Source of the DNA: Dysgonomonas gadei ATCC BAA-286
GTDB lineage: Bacteria; Bacteroidota; Bacteroidia; Bacteroidales; Dysgonomonadaceae
Direction: 5' to 3'
DNA: 64,000 bases
Assembly (NCBI RefSeq): GCF_000213555.1
Contig: NZ_GL891984.1
Coordinates: 200,272 to 264,271 of the forward strand
The notes beneath the pieces were generated by a model. That model saw only the letters and a program-made list of their open reading frames with translations, was not told where the DNA came from and made no database searches. Each line of letters opens with the position of its first letter. Within the stretch, counting starts at the first letter, position 1. Shown here in pieces: positions 1 to 9,405 of this stretch. The position numbers and the translations under genes were made by a program.

Positions 1-236
1 ATCGCTCATGGACAGAGGATCAACTGATATTCTATAATGAGGATATATATGAAGTGGCCAAGAAACTGGAACGCTGGTATGGTATTAATATTAAACTGGT
101 AAACCCTAATGAAAAACAGAAATATACATTCTCGGTAAAAACCGAATCTTTGCGCGAATTGCTCGAATTATTTAATAAGTTAACCCCAATCGATTATAAA
201 ATAAATGGAAAGGAGGTGACCATTATCAATAAGTGA
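1..236 (+). CDS. FecR-like anti-sigma factor, C-terminal fragment
   Basis: An open frame enters from the left edge (first full codon at base 3) and stops at 234-236, so only about 77 C-terminal residues are visible. The sequence (residues such as EVAKKLERWYG, then FSVKTESLRELLELF and a final KEVTII strand) matches the C-terminal DUF4974 domain of Bacteroidota FecR-type anti-sigma factors, which contacts the STN domain of a TonB-dependent transducer in the periplasm. The next gene, 115 bp downstream, is a SusC with exactly such an STN domain, which supports the call. An ECF sigma factor gene is expected upstream, outside the window. A GTG at 54 lies in frame but is internal to the domain. Confidence 0.85.
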   Translation, partial: RSWTEDQLIFYNEDIYEVAKKLERWYGINIKLVNPNEKQKYTFSVKTESLRELLELFNKLTPIDYKINGKEVTIINK

Positions 237-351
237 CCTTAGATATCAATACTATTGAAACAGATTAATTAACCTTTCTTTATGATTCCGGAATAGACAT
301 CAACTCTATTTCTTAATATATTAATTATTAACAATATAAATAAGTTTTGCT

Positions 352-3300
352 ATGCAAAGAAAAACACTTTCACTTTGCGTTCTGTTCTTTGTTTGCTTTT
401 CACTGGCGGTTTTTCCTCAGAGCAAAGAAAAAATAGACCTTACCCTGAACAATATAACCTTAAAGGAGTTTTTTTCTACGATAGAGAAAAAGCTGGGGTA
501 TTCATTCATGTATAGTAATGTCGACATAGATGACAGCAAACGTATATCTGTAAACGAAAAAAATGCAGACATAAATTCGCTGCTCGTCAGCGCCCTCAAA
601 AATCAGGCTATCAGTTACGAAATATCGTCAAATAAAATAATTCTGACTAAAGCCGGAAGTATAACACCTCAACAAACGCAGCCTCAGAAAAAGATAAGGG
701 GAAATATTGTCGATGATCTTAATGAACCTGTAATCGGAGTAAGCGTTGTTATCAAAGGCACAACCAGAGGTACTACCACCGATGTAGACGGTAATTTCGA
801 TATCGACGCATCATCCGGCGAAACATTGCTCATATCATATGTAGGCTTCGAAAAACAAGAAATCAGAATAGGAAACCAGACTTCATTTGATATCCGGCTG
901 AAAGAAGATAATAAAATTCTGGACGAAGTAGTTGTTATCGGTTATGGTACATTGAAAAAGAGCGATTTGACAGGGTCTCTGGCTTCTGTCGACACAAAAG
1001 ATATAGCAACAAAGGCGACAAGCAATCCTGTAGAAGCATTGCAAGGAGTCGTTGCCGGTGTTAATATCCAGAAAAACAGCGGACTGGCCGGAGCGGGAGC
1101 TGCTGTGAAAATCAGAGGGGTCAATACATTCGGAAGCAATGAGCCTCTTTATGTTATCGACGGATTTCCGGGCGATATATCCACTGTTAATCCAAACGAT
1201 ATAGCATCGATGGAAATCCTCAAAGATGCGGCCGCTGCGGCTATCTATGGCTCCGTAGCAGCCAATGGGGTAGTCATAGTGACGACCAAAAACGGTAAGC
1301 AGGGAAAAATTCAGGTGGATATAAATTCTTATGTAAGTATTACGGAAACAGCCAAGAGACTAAAAATGCTTGATGCAAACGGCTACCTTACTGTGCACAA
1401 GCGAATGTATGATGAATATAACAAACATGCTTCAGCACCTGTTGACCTTCCGGCTTATCTTACAAATCCGGGTGCAAACAATACCAATTGGCAGGATGAG
1501 GTTTTCAGAACTGGTCTTTCCTCTACTCAGAGTATCGCTGTGCGCGGTGGACAGGGAGACACACGTTACGCATTATCAGGTAATCTCACAGAAGAAAAAG
1601 GGATCGTTCTATCCAATAACCTTATGCAGCAGAATGCCAGAATGAAAATCAGCACTAAGAAAAATATATTCACCATTGATGGCAATCTGGCTTTTACCGG
1701 AAAGAAGAGGAAAACCCCGAATTTCAGTTTGAAGGAAGTGTATATGATTTCGCCTCTGGTGGGTGTATATGACGAGAATGAAAAAGACGGTTTTGCCCTT
1801 ACAAACTGGGGTGATATTCCAAACAATGTGAATGTAATGGCAAATGATCACTATATCAGAAGCTGGACGAAGAGCCAGGAGGTTGCCGGGAATATTGCTG
1901 TAGGAGTGGATATAATGAAAGGCTTGACCTTCAAAACCAGCTATTCATACAGGGGTAATAATACTCAGTCATATTATCATAACCCGCCTTTCACTTCCGA
2001 TTTTAAAAATCCTTATGAATATACATATTATGAGGAAAACAGAAGTTATTGGGAGGAACAGGTGTTTGATAACCTGTTGAACTATAATGCTACCTTTAAT
2101 AAGCACTCGGTAAATGCGATGCTGGGAACATCTCTGGATTTGCAGTCGTACAACTGGAACAGTGTCGGCGCAGAAGGTAAAAATACAGTTTATTCTATAG
2201 AAAACGGGACTATTAAAACCAGTGCGCTACCGGGAGGCTTTCTTGATCCGTTCTTTATGACTATAGGAGCCGGAAAAGGTGGTACATACAGTGCTGATGG
2301 CTCCAAATACAAATATAATCGCATGTCTTACTTCGGACGTGTAAACTATTCATTCGATAATCGTTATCTGTTGCAGTTTACATTCCGTCGCGACGGTTCA
2401 TCCAAGTTCGGAGAAGACAGTCGTTTCGGCAATTTCCCGTCACTGGCTTTAGGATGGCGAATCACCGAGGAAGCATTCTTCCCTGAAAATACTCCGGTTT
2501 CGAACCTGAAACTGAGAGCAAGTTGGGGTAAACTGGGAAATGAGGTAGCTCTGGGATATTATGCCCATCAGGCATTGATAAGCACTTATAACAGTCTCTA
2601 TATGGGATATGTACAGGGTGATGGCAATAACCCTTGGCCCGGAAGTATAGCAATGGGACTGGAGAACAAAAAACTGCAATGGGAAACCACAGTATCCAAA
2701 AATATCGGACTGGATTACGGATTTCTGAACAATAAAATTACGGGTACGATAAATTATTTCAACAATACTACAGAGGATTTGCTGATAACTAAAAGACTTG
2801 CACCTTCTGCCGGATTGGAGAATCCGACACTCAATGTAGGAAAAATGCGTAATACCGGACTGGAATTTGAATTTACCTATGCGGAAAATTCAGGAGATTT
2901 TAAATATAATGTAGGATTTAATGTTTCCCTGCTGAAAAACAAAATGGTTGCACTGGCCGATGAAGACCAGATACTATTGGGAACCGGACTGAAATTTGAT
3001 ACGGAGCATTTCCCGAATCAGACGAGGGTGGGATATCCTATTGGGGCATTCTTCCTCTACAAGACAGACGGTATTTTCCAGACAGAAGCTGAAGTTAATG
3101 CTCACAGAAACGATAAGGGAGAATTGTTGCAGGAAAATGCAAAACCCGGTGATATCCGCTTTGCAGATACAAACGGCGACGGTGTAATTGACGATAACGA
3201 CAAGGTATATTCCGGAACAGGTCTTCCGAAAGCAGAAATAAACCTAACTTTAGGGGCATCGTTCAAAGGTTTTGATTTCAGTGCTCTTATCGGTAGCGGT

Positions 3301-3720
3301 TGGGGACACAAGTTATACAATGCCAACAGATATTTTTACGAGGGCATGAACTCAGGATCAAATTTCCTTGCATCCACTCTGGATTCATGGACACCGGAAA
3401 ATACGAATACCAGCGTACCTCGCGCAGTCTTACAGGACCCTAACGGAAATACCCGTGAATCGGATCGTTTTCTTGAGTCCGGCGATTTTATCCGCTTGCG
3501 TCAGATACAGATCGGATACTCATTGCCTAAGTCATTACTTGCGAAGATGAAATCCGAAAATCTGAGGATATATATCAGTGGCGAAAACCTGTTTACATGG
3601 ACTAAGTATAAAGGGATTGATCCTGAATTCGCACCTTCAGGTGTATTAAATACAGGGGTAGACCGTTATATATTCCCTTTCACACGTTCATATGTACTGG
3701 GTATCCAGTATACATTTTAA
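352..3720 (+). CDS. SusC/RagA-type TonB-dependent transducer with STN domain
   Basis: Outer-membrane TonB-dependent importer of glycan fragments, 1122 aa. In order: signal peptide (about 1-22), STN (secretin/TonB short N-terminal) domain about 28-98, carboxypeptidase-like regulatory (CNA-B/DUF4480-type) domain about 115-186, the SusC hallmark DEVVVIGYGT at 191-200, plug domain to about 315, then a 22-strand-type barrel ending in the aromatic terminus YTF. The STN domain marks it as a transducer that signals through the adjacent FecR protein, so it should import and also sense its substrate. The SusD partner follows directly. No TAnnTTTG box is evident in the 115-bp upstream gap, which fits transcription by an ECF sigma factor. 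Confidence 0.95.
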   Translation: MQRKTLSLCVLFFVCFSLAVFPQSKEKIDLTLNNITLKEFFSTIEKKLGYSFMYSNVDIDDSKRISVNEKNADINSLLVSALKNQAISYEISSNKIILTKAGSITPQQTQPQKKIRGNIVDDLNEPVIGVSVVIKGTTRGTTTDVDGNFDIDASSGETLLISYVGFEKQEIRIGNQTSFDIRLKEDNKILDEVVVIGYGTLKKSDLTGSLASVDTKDIATKATSNPVEALQGVVAGVNIQKNSGLAGAGAAVKIRGVNTFGSNEPLYVIDGFPGDISTVNPNDIASMEILKDAAAAAIYGSVAANGVVIVTTKNGKQGKIQVDINSYVSITETAKRLKMLDANGYLTVHKRMYDEYNKHASAPVDLPAYLTNPGANNTNWQDEVFRTGLSSTQSIAVRGGQGDTRYALSGNLTEEKGIVLSNNLMQQNARMKISTKKNIFTIDGNLAFTGKKRKTPNFSLKEVYMISPLVGVYDENEKDGFALTNWGDIPNNVNVMANDHYIRSWTKSQEVAGNIAVGVDIMKGLTFKTSYSYRGNNTQSYYHNPPFTSDFKNPYEYTYYEENRSYWEEQVFDNLLNYNATFNKHSVNAMLGTSLDLQSYNWNSVGAEGKNTVYSIENGTIKTSALPGGFLDPFFMTIGAGKGGTYSADGSKYKYNRMSYFGRVNYSFDNRYLLQFTFRRDGSSKFGEDSRFGNFPSLALGWRITEEAFFPENTPVSNLKLRASWGKLGNEVALGYYAHQALISTYNSLYMGYVQGDGNNPWPGSIAMGLENKKLQWETTVSKNIGLDYGFLNNKITGTINYFNNTTEDLLITKRLAPSAGLENPTLNVGKMRNTGLEFEFTYAENSGDFKYNVGFNVSLLKNKMVALADEDQILLGTGLKFDTEHFPNQTRVGYPIGAFFLYKTDGIFQTEAEVNAHRNDKGELLQENAKPGDIRFADTNGDGVIDDNDKVYSGTGLPKAEINLTLGASFKGFDFSALIGSGWGHKLYNANRYFYEGMNSGSNFLASTLDSWTPENTNTSVPRAVLQDPNGNTRESDRFLESGDFIRLRQIQIGYSLPKSLLAKMKSENLRIYISGENLFTWTKYKGIDPEFAPSGVLNTGVDRYIFPFTRSYVLGIQYTF

Positions 3721-3753
3721 ATGAGGCTTGTTGAATTTATAAATTTTATCGAC

Positions 3754-5265
3754 ATGAAAAAAAATCTATATATTATACTTTGTCTGGTACTTACAGGACT
3801 TTTTGTATCGTCTTGTGATGACAGGCTCGATGTGGTCTCTCCGGATGAACTTACTTCAGGTAACTTCTGGCGCAGCCAAACTGATGCGGAAGCAGGGCTT
3901 GCGGCAGTTTATTCAAAACTGGAATGTGCGACTGAAACTTGGGAATTTGCTGAAGTAAAATTTCCCGTAGAGGCTTACAGGGAGGACGTGTGCAATATCG
4001 GAAGTGATGCACTCAATTATCCTACCTGGGTAGAGTTATTCAATTTCACTTATACGAATGGCAACAGCCAGTTTTACAAATATTGGGAAATTCACTATCA
4101 GGGGATATCTTATGCTAATCAGGTGCTGGAAAAAGTTCCTTCTATCAATATGGATGAAACGTATAAAAAACAAATCCTGGCCGAAGCTCACTTCTTAAGA
4201 GGATATTACCACATGAAACTTTTGCTTAACTGGGAGAGAATAATTATCCGTAACGAATATATTACGAGTGAAGGGCAGATCAGCAAGCCATTGTCAGACA
4301 GGGGCGCTGCATGGGATTTTATAATCGCTGAATTCGAAGCGGCTACGGGTTTGCCTCAGAAACAAACACCTGAACGTACCGGACGTGCCACACAGGGAGC
4401 AGCCTATGCGTACATGGGATATTCGCTCCTTACCCGGGCTTATGAAGACACAGGTAAGAAAGTTGAATATCTGGCTAAGGCCGAAGCTGCCTTTAAAAAG
4501 GTGAAAGGCTATGAATTGGAAAAGAATTTCCTGTCTATGTTTAATGGGACAAATAAAAATTCCAAAGAATCAATTTTTGAATTACAGTTTACAGAAAATA
4601 CTGCTAATGGTGCGGCATACAGGACTGCATTGCACAAATGGATATCGACCGGGGAACTGGGAGGATGGGACGAAATATTTCCTAACCAGATACTTATCGA
4701 TGAATATAAAAAAGAAGGAAAGACAGCCACTACAGGCCTGTACGACTCCCGGCTATACCAAACCGTCTTTTTTAACGATTCATATTTCAATGATGTGACA
4801 GACAAGAAGGTGTACGGTTATACCTATAATGAATTATTCGGGGCTACTTCACAAAAAGCCTGTTTTAGAAAATATCTTCCTGCGACTCTGGAAGACCTGA
4901 ATAAATCGAGGACAGCGGTCAATCTGCCTCTGATGCGTTATGCGGATGTATTGCTGCTGCTTGCCGAAAGCCTGAACGAACAGGGAAAAACGCCGGAAGC
5001 CATACCGCTTATCAATCAGGTAAGGGACAGGGCGGATATGCCGGAGATTCCTGCTGACTCGAATCAGGACTTTGTGAAGAAACAGATCGAGCATGAACGG
5101 ATACTGGAATTTGCTCTCGAAAACACACGTTTCTATGATATGCGCCGTTGGGGTAAGGCTAAGGAAGCTTTGACCGCTGTTGGCCGGACGGGTTTTTCTT
5201 CCGACAAAAATAATTTTTACCCTATACCTTTGTTGGAAATAAAATCGAACGACCAAATAAATTAA
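3754..5265 (+). CDS. SusD/RagB-type glycan-binding lipoprotein
   Basis: Surface glycan-binding partner that caps the SusC barrel encoded just upstream. I chose the ATG at 3754, not the in-frame ATG at 3721, because it gives a standard lipoprotein leader (MKKNLYIILCLVL, lipobox Cys21), whereas 3721 abuts the SusC stop and adds 11 unlikely residues. This yields 503 aa, normal for the family. TPR-like helices are visible in the N-terminal half (AEAHFLRGYYHMKLLLNW), and the C-terminal part has the family signature of an R-(Y/F)-ADVLLLLAE-like helix followed by IPLINQVRDRA and a terminal FYPIP motif. The residues after Cys21 (DDRLD) are acidic, as often seen in surface-exported lipoproteins. Confidence 0.94.
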   Translation: MKKNLYIILCLVLTGLFVSSCDDRLDVVSPDELTSGNFWRSQTDAEAGLAAVYSKLECATETWEFAEVKFPVEAYREDVCNIGSDALNYPTWVELFNFTYTNGNSQFYKYWEIHYQGISYANQVLEKVPSINMDETYKKQILAEAHFLRGYYHMKLLLNWERIIIRNEYITSEGQISKPLSDRGAAWDFIIAEFEAATGLPQKQTPERTGRATQGAAYAYMGYSLLTRAYEDTGKKVEYLAKAEAAFKKVKGYELEKNFLSMFNGTNKNSKESIFELQFTENTANGAAYRTALHKWISTGELGGWDEIFPNQILIDEYKKEGKTATTGLYDSRLYQTVFFNDSYFNDVTDKKVYGYTYNELFGATSQKACFRKYLPATLEDLNKSRTAVNLPLMRYADVLLLLAESLNEQGKTPEAIPLINQVRDRADMPEIPADSNQDFVKKQIEHERILEFALENTRFYDMRRWGKAKEALTAVGRTGFSSDKNNFYPIPLLEIKSNDQIN

Positions 5266-5293
5266 TAAACTCTTTTCAATTCATTACTTAATT

Positions 5294-5569
5294 ATGCTTA
5301 CAGTCTTTGCCATTATGCTTTTAGGAATAGGTGCCGGATACTTTCTGCGCCGCATCCCGGATATAAAAATAATCGGGAAACTGATAACCTGTTTCATATT
5401 CCTGCTCCTTTTTTTTCTGGGGATATCGGTAGGACATAATGAAAAGATAGTAAACAATCTGACAACAATTGGCTTGCAGGCTCTCATCATCACGATGGGA
5501 GCCATTGCAGGCAGCATCTTGCTGGCATGGTTTGTCTATAAAAAATTCTTTGTAAAAGGGAAAGAATAA
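5294..5569 (+). CDS. LysO-like amino-acid exporter, N-terminal half
   Basis: A 91-aa inner-membrane protein with about three hydrophobic helices (around residues 2-18, 27-48 and 59-82) and the GAGYFLRRIP and FFLGISVG segments typical of the N-terminal part of LysO/DUF340 exporters. In E. coli LysO (YbjE, lysine export) the whole transporter is one chain of about 300 aa. Here the two halves (91 + 200 aa) are encoded by adjacent genes in different frames separated by 2 bp. Both halves are intact, with sensible starts and stops, so I read this as a split two-subunit form rather than a recent frameshift. It lies inside a PUL, 28 bp after SusD, which is an unusual place for an amino-acid exporter. 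The substrate is not established. Confidence 0.8.
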   Translation: MLTVFAIMLLGIGAGYFLRRIPDIKIIGKLITCFIFLLLFFLGISVGHNEKIVNNLTTIGLQALIITMGAIAGSILLAWFVYKKFFVKGKE

Positions 5570-5571
5570 AT

Positions 5572-6174
5572 ATGAAAGGTAGTCTGATAATCCTTGCGTT
5601 TTTTATAGCCGGAGCCCTTGCTTCATATATGGGTATATTGCCTCAGGTCGTTCTTGATAACGATTTAAGCGTGTATATCCTTTATGGCCTTATGTTTCTG
5701 GTTGGTATTAATATAGGATATGATAAGAAAGCATTATCCGCTCTCAAAAATAATAAGCATAAGGTGATACTCGTACCAGCGGCTACACTGGTCGGCACTT
5801 TGGCGGGATGTGCAATCGTCGGTATGTTTATTCCCCGCTGGAGCATTTTCGAATGTATGGCAGTAGGTTCGGGATTCGGGTATTACTCGTTATCCAGTAT
5901 TTTTATTACTCAATATAAGGGGGCTGAATTAGGTACAATCGCTTTAGTCTCAAATATTATAAGGGAACTGTTTACACTGCTCGCGGCGCCGTTGCTTGTT
6001 ACTTATTTCGGAAAATTGGCGCCTATCTCATCCGGCGGAGCGACGACAATGGATACTACACTTCCCATCATTACTAAATATTCCGGGCCGGAATTTGTAA
6101 TAATCGCCATATTTCATGGAATTACACTCGATCTTACCGTCCCGTTCCTTGTTACTTTCTTTTGCTATTTGTAA
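5572..6174 (+). CDS. LysO-like amino-acid exporter, C-terminal half
   Basis: A 200-aa inner-membrane protein with about six hydrophobic helices, matching the C-terminal part of the LysO (DUF340) family: FLVGINIGYDKKAL near residue 45, the conserved GSGFGYYSLSS around 100, and IIRELFTLLAAP. It begins 2 bp after the stop of the N-terminal half and is almost certainly translationally coupled to it. Family knowledge indicates export of lysine or a related amino acid. Its role in a glycan locus is unclear: it could export a toxic side product or simply be co-transcribed. Ninety-nine bases separate it from the GH2 gene that follows, enough for a second promoter, although no good TAnnTTTG box is visible there. 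Confidence 0.82.
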   Translation: MKGSLIILAFFIAGALASYMGILPQVVLDNDLSVYILYGLMFLVGINIGYDKKALSALKNNKHKVILVPAATLVGTLAGCAIVGMFIPRWSIFECMAVGSGFGYYSLSSIFITQYKGAELGTIALVSNIIRELFTLLAAPLLVTYFGKLAPISSGGATTMDTTLPIITKYSGPEFVIIAIFHGITLDLTVPFLVTFFCYL

Positions 6175-6273
6175 ATAAGTATAATAGGGATTTAATGATA
6201 TGCTGTTTCAGTTTAACTTCTTGTTGTATTTGAATTTAACAACGTAATAAATAGGTCTGCGACCTAAATCATT

Positions 6274-9200
6274 ATGAAAAAAATAAATCTTTTAATCGGG
6301 CTGTTTCTATTTTTACAATACAGTCTGGCTCAACAACAACCCAAAGAGTGGGAAAATCCATTGGTCAATCAGGTCAACCGTTTGCCTATGCATGCTTTTT
6401 TCAGGCCACATTCGACTAAAGAAGCTGCAATAAAACAACAGGTAAGCGACAGAGAATTATCCCTCGATGGCACATGGGATTTCCATTATGCAAAAAATCC
6501 GGCTTCGCGTCCGGCCGCTTTCTATCAAAAGGATTTTGATGTAAGGGAATGGAGTAAAATTACGGTGCCCGGAAGTTGGGAACTACAGGGCTTCGATTCG
6601 CCCATCTATACGGATGTGGCTTATCCGTTCCCCGCAAATCCTCCTTATGTTCCGCACGATTACAATCCGGTAGGTTCGTACAAACACACATTTACACTCC
6701 CTGCGCATTGGAAAGGAATGGATATAATCCTGCACTTTGGAGGGGTTGAATCCGCTTTTTACTGCTGGATAAACGGACATTATGTAGGATACAGTGAAGA
6801 TAGCCGGCTCCCGGCCGAATTCCTTGTCAATGATTATCTGCAGGCCGGAACTAACGACATCGCGGTAGAAGTGTACAGATACAGCGACGGGTCTTATCTC
6901 GAAGGGCAGGATTACTGGCGGTATAGCGGTATAGAACGTAGCGTGTCTCTTCTTGCCCGTCCTAAAGTAAGAATTCAGGACTTTGAGTTGAAAGCCGATT
7001 TGGTCAATGGCTATAAAGACGGCTTATTCAGACTCAATATAGAGATGGATAAGAATACTTCTTTTATCAATTCTTCGCTGCAAATAGAAGTTGCTGAAAA
7101 CGGAAAAATCATTTATTCTACAACTAAAAAATTGTCGGATAAAACGGGTAACGCGATCAGCATGGAGAATATATTTACAGCAGTGAAACCATGGAGTGCG
7201 GAGGCTCCTGACCTCTATACCCTGACTGTTTCCACATTGGACAAAGGAGGAAAAGTTTCAGAAGCTTTTTCCCATCGTTTCGGCTTCCGTACAGTGGAAA
7301 TGAAGAACGGACTCTTTATGGTCAATGGTGTACCTGTTACGATTAAGGGGGTAAACCGCCATGAGTTCGAGCCGAAAACAGGCCGTACCATCACGGAGAG
7401 CAGCATGATAGAAGATATCAGGTTAATGAAGCAATTCAATATCAATGCCGTGCGTTGTAGCCATTATCCGAATATAGAGCGCTGGTACGAATTATGCGAC
7501 GAATATGGCTTATATCTTGTAGATGAGGCTAATATAGAGTCTCATGGTATGGAAGCAACGGAAGCCCGGACGCTGGCAAACTTTCCTGACTGGATCGTAC
7601 CGTTTCAGGAACGGGTGGAACGAATGGCGCTGCGCGATCGTAATTATACCAGTATCGTCACATGGTCGCTGGGAAATGAATCCGGATACGGTGAACATTT
7701 CGAAACGGTATATCACTGGCTGAAAAAGTTCGATGCTTCGCGTCCTGTACAATACGAAGGTGCGCGTAAGACAGGCCTTTCGGATATTTATTGTCCGATG
7801 TATGCACGCATCTGGCAATTGAGAGAGCATGTTAATCAACGTCAGAGCCGCCCGTTGATACTCTGCGAATATGCACATGCAATGGGAAACAGTGTCGGTA
7901 ATCTGAAGGATTACTGGGATCTTATAGATGAGCACGACCAGTTGCAAGGCGGATTTATCTGGGATTGGGTAGACCAGACTTTCCCTATCAAAGACAAGGC
8001 CGGTAATGATATCTGGGGATATGGAGGAGATATGGGATTCGTCGGCATCCCCAACGACTCCAACTTCTGTGCCAATGGATTGGTCTTGGCGGATAGGAAG
8101 CTTCGCCCGCATATATGGGAAGTGAAAAAAGTATATCAACCTGTACGTTTCGAATCTGTTCCGTTTACAAATAATGTAGTCCGTATTACCAATAAATTCG
8201 ATTTTATAAATCTGGATGACTTCGATTTCGAATGGCAGGTGAAAGCAGACGGAGAAATTATAGCCCGTAAAAATTTTGATGTACAAGGATTAAATGCGCA
8301 TCAATCGAGAAATATTACACTCGATATTCCCGATTTTTCCGTCAGGGATAACACTGAATATTTTCTGCATCTTAATGCTTACTATAGGGGTAGCCATCCA
8401 TTTATACCTAAAGGACACTTACAGGCATATGAACAGTTTCCTCTGTCTGTGGGTAATAAAGATATTGTAAAGAATAGGGTACAGGGTAATACCCAATCAA
8501 CTGAATATGCCGACCATATTGTTGTGTCGGGTAATGCTTTCGAGGTCTCATTCTCAAAGGAAAACGGACAATTGTATTCACTCAGGAGAAATGGTAAAGA
8601 GCTGCTGCAAACGGGTATTACTCCGAATTTCTGGCGACCGCTGACCGATAATGACGTTGCTAACGGATTGGGTACACGTAGCCTGACATGGAAGGAAGCA
8701 ACCGGGGAAATGACATTAGAAAACCTGACAAGTGAGAAGTCAGGTAATAATACACTCATAAAGGTTGCCTATAATCTGGGAAAACAAAATTGTAAGATTG
8801 GCATCAGTTATATGATTTGCCCGGATGGTACTATCGAAACGGATTACAAGCTGACGACAGGAGATATCGCTTTGCCCGAAATACCGAAAGTAGGCTTATA
8901 TATGGTACTGCAAGGTGAATATGACCAGATGACATGGTTCGGCCGCGGACCTCATGAAAATTATTGGGACAGGAAAACATCAGCTATGGTCGATTTGTAT
9001 AAAAGTGATGTTTGGAGCCAGTCCCACCCGTATATACGTCCGCAGGAAACTGCAAATAAATCCGATGTCCGGTGGTTTAGCCTGCAAAATGCAACCGGAG
9101 ACGGGCTATTGATAAAAGGTAAACAGCCTCTGAGTATAAGTGCATGGAATTTTCCGATGAAAGACCTAATGTATATACCTTTCAATGTAGAGCGCAAGCA

Positions 9201-9396
9201 TGGCGGCAGTGTAAGAAAGCAGGATATGGTATGGGTGAATATAGACTATATGCAGATGGGCGTAGGCGGGGATAATACTTGGGGAGCCCAGACTCACCCT
9301 GAATATACGATTACCCCGGAAAACATGTCGTACGGATTCACTATTATTCCGGTAGATAAAGACACAAACCTTGTAGAGACCGGTAAACAATATTAA
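6274..9396 (+). CDS. GH2 beta-galactosidase (LacZ-like)
   Basis: Glycoside hydrolase family 2 enzyme of 1040 aa with a signal peptide (MKKINLLIGLFLFLQYSLA), so periplasmic or secreted. Domain order is the LacZ one: sugar-binding jelly roll (about 65-225), immunoglobulin-like domain (about 228-340), TIM barrel (about 342-640), a second Ig-like domain, and the C-terminal beta-galactosidase small-chain domain (about 770-1035). Catalytic residues are visible: acid/base E469 in LGNESGYG and nucleophile E532 in CEYAHAMGNS. The HAMGN signature is typical of true beta-galactosidases. It should trim non-reducing beta-galactosyl residues from oligosaccharides imported by the SusCD pair. The GH63-like gene follows after 9 bp. 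Confidence 0.93.
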   Translation: MKKINLLIGLFLFLQYSLAQQQPKEWENPLVNQVNRLPMHAFFRPHSTKEAAIKQQVSDRELSLDGTWDFHYAKNPASRPAAFYQKDFDVREWSKITVPGSWELQGFDSPIYTDVAYPFPANPPYVPHDYNPVGSYKHTFTLPAHWKGMDIILHFGGVESAFYCWINGHYVGYSEDSRLPAEFLVNDYLQAGTNDIAVEVYRYSDGSYLEGQDYWRYSGIERSVSLLARPKVRIQDFELKADLVNGYKDGLFRLNIEMDKNTSFINSSLQIEVAENGKIIYSTTKKLSDKTGNAISMENIFTAVKPWSAEAPDLYTLTVSTLDKGGKVSEAFSHRFGFRTVEMKNGLFMVNGVPVTIKGVNRHEFEPKTGRTITESSMIEDIRLMKQFNINAVRCSHYPNIERWYELCDEYGLYLVDEANIESHGMEATEARTLANFPDWIVPFQERVERMALRDRNYTSIVTWSLGNESGYGEHFETVYHWLKKFDASRPVQYEGARKTGLSDIYCPMYARIWQLREHVNQRQSRPLILCEYAHAMGNSVGNLKDYWDLIDEHDQLQGGFIWDWVDQTFPIKDKAGNDIWGYGGDMGFVGIPNDSNFCANGLVLADRKLRPHIWEVKKVYQPVRFESVPFTNNVVRITNKFDFINLDDFDFEWQVKADGEIIARKNFDVQGLNAHQSRNITLDIPDFSVRDNTEYFLHLNAYYRGSHPFIPKGHLQAYEQFPLSVGNKDIVKNRVQGNTQSTEYADHIVVSGNAFEVSFSKENGQLYSLRRNGKELLQTGITPNFWRPLTDNDVANGLGTRSLTWKEATGEMTLENLTSEKSGNNTLIKVAYNLGKQNCKIGISYMICPDGTIETDYKLTTGDIALPEIPKVGLYMVLQGEYDQMTWFGRGPHENYWDRKTSAMVDLYKSDVWSQSHPYIRPQETANKSDVRWFSLQNATGDGLLIKGKQPLSISAWNFPMKDLMYIPFNVERKHGGSVRKQDMVWVNIDYMQMGVGGDNTWGAQTHPEYTITPENMSYGFTIIPVDKDTNLVETGKQY

Positions 9397-9405
9397 AAGA
9401 GCGAA

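Noticed and set aside
5567..5572. Frameshift splitting a single LysO gene
   Set aside because: Both halves have proper starts and stops, each is complete for its half of the family, and a clean ATG follows the stop by 2 bp. A natural split fits better, although relatives should be checked.
7510..8286. 258-codon open frame on the - strand
   Set aside because: It lies wholly inside the beta-galactosidase gene, and its translation is Cys/Ile/His-rich without recognisable motifs. A frame shadow.
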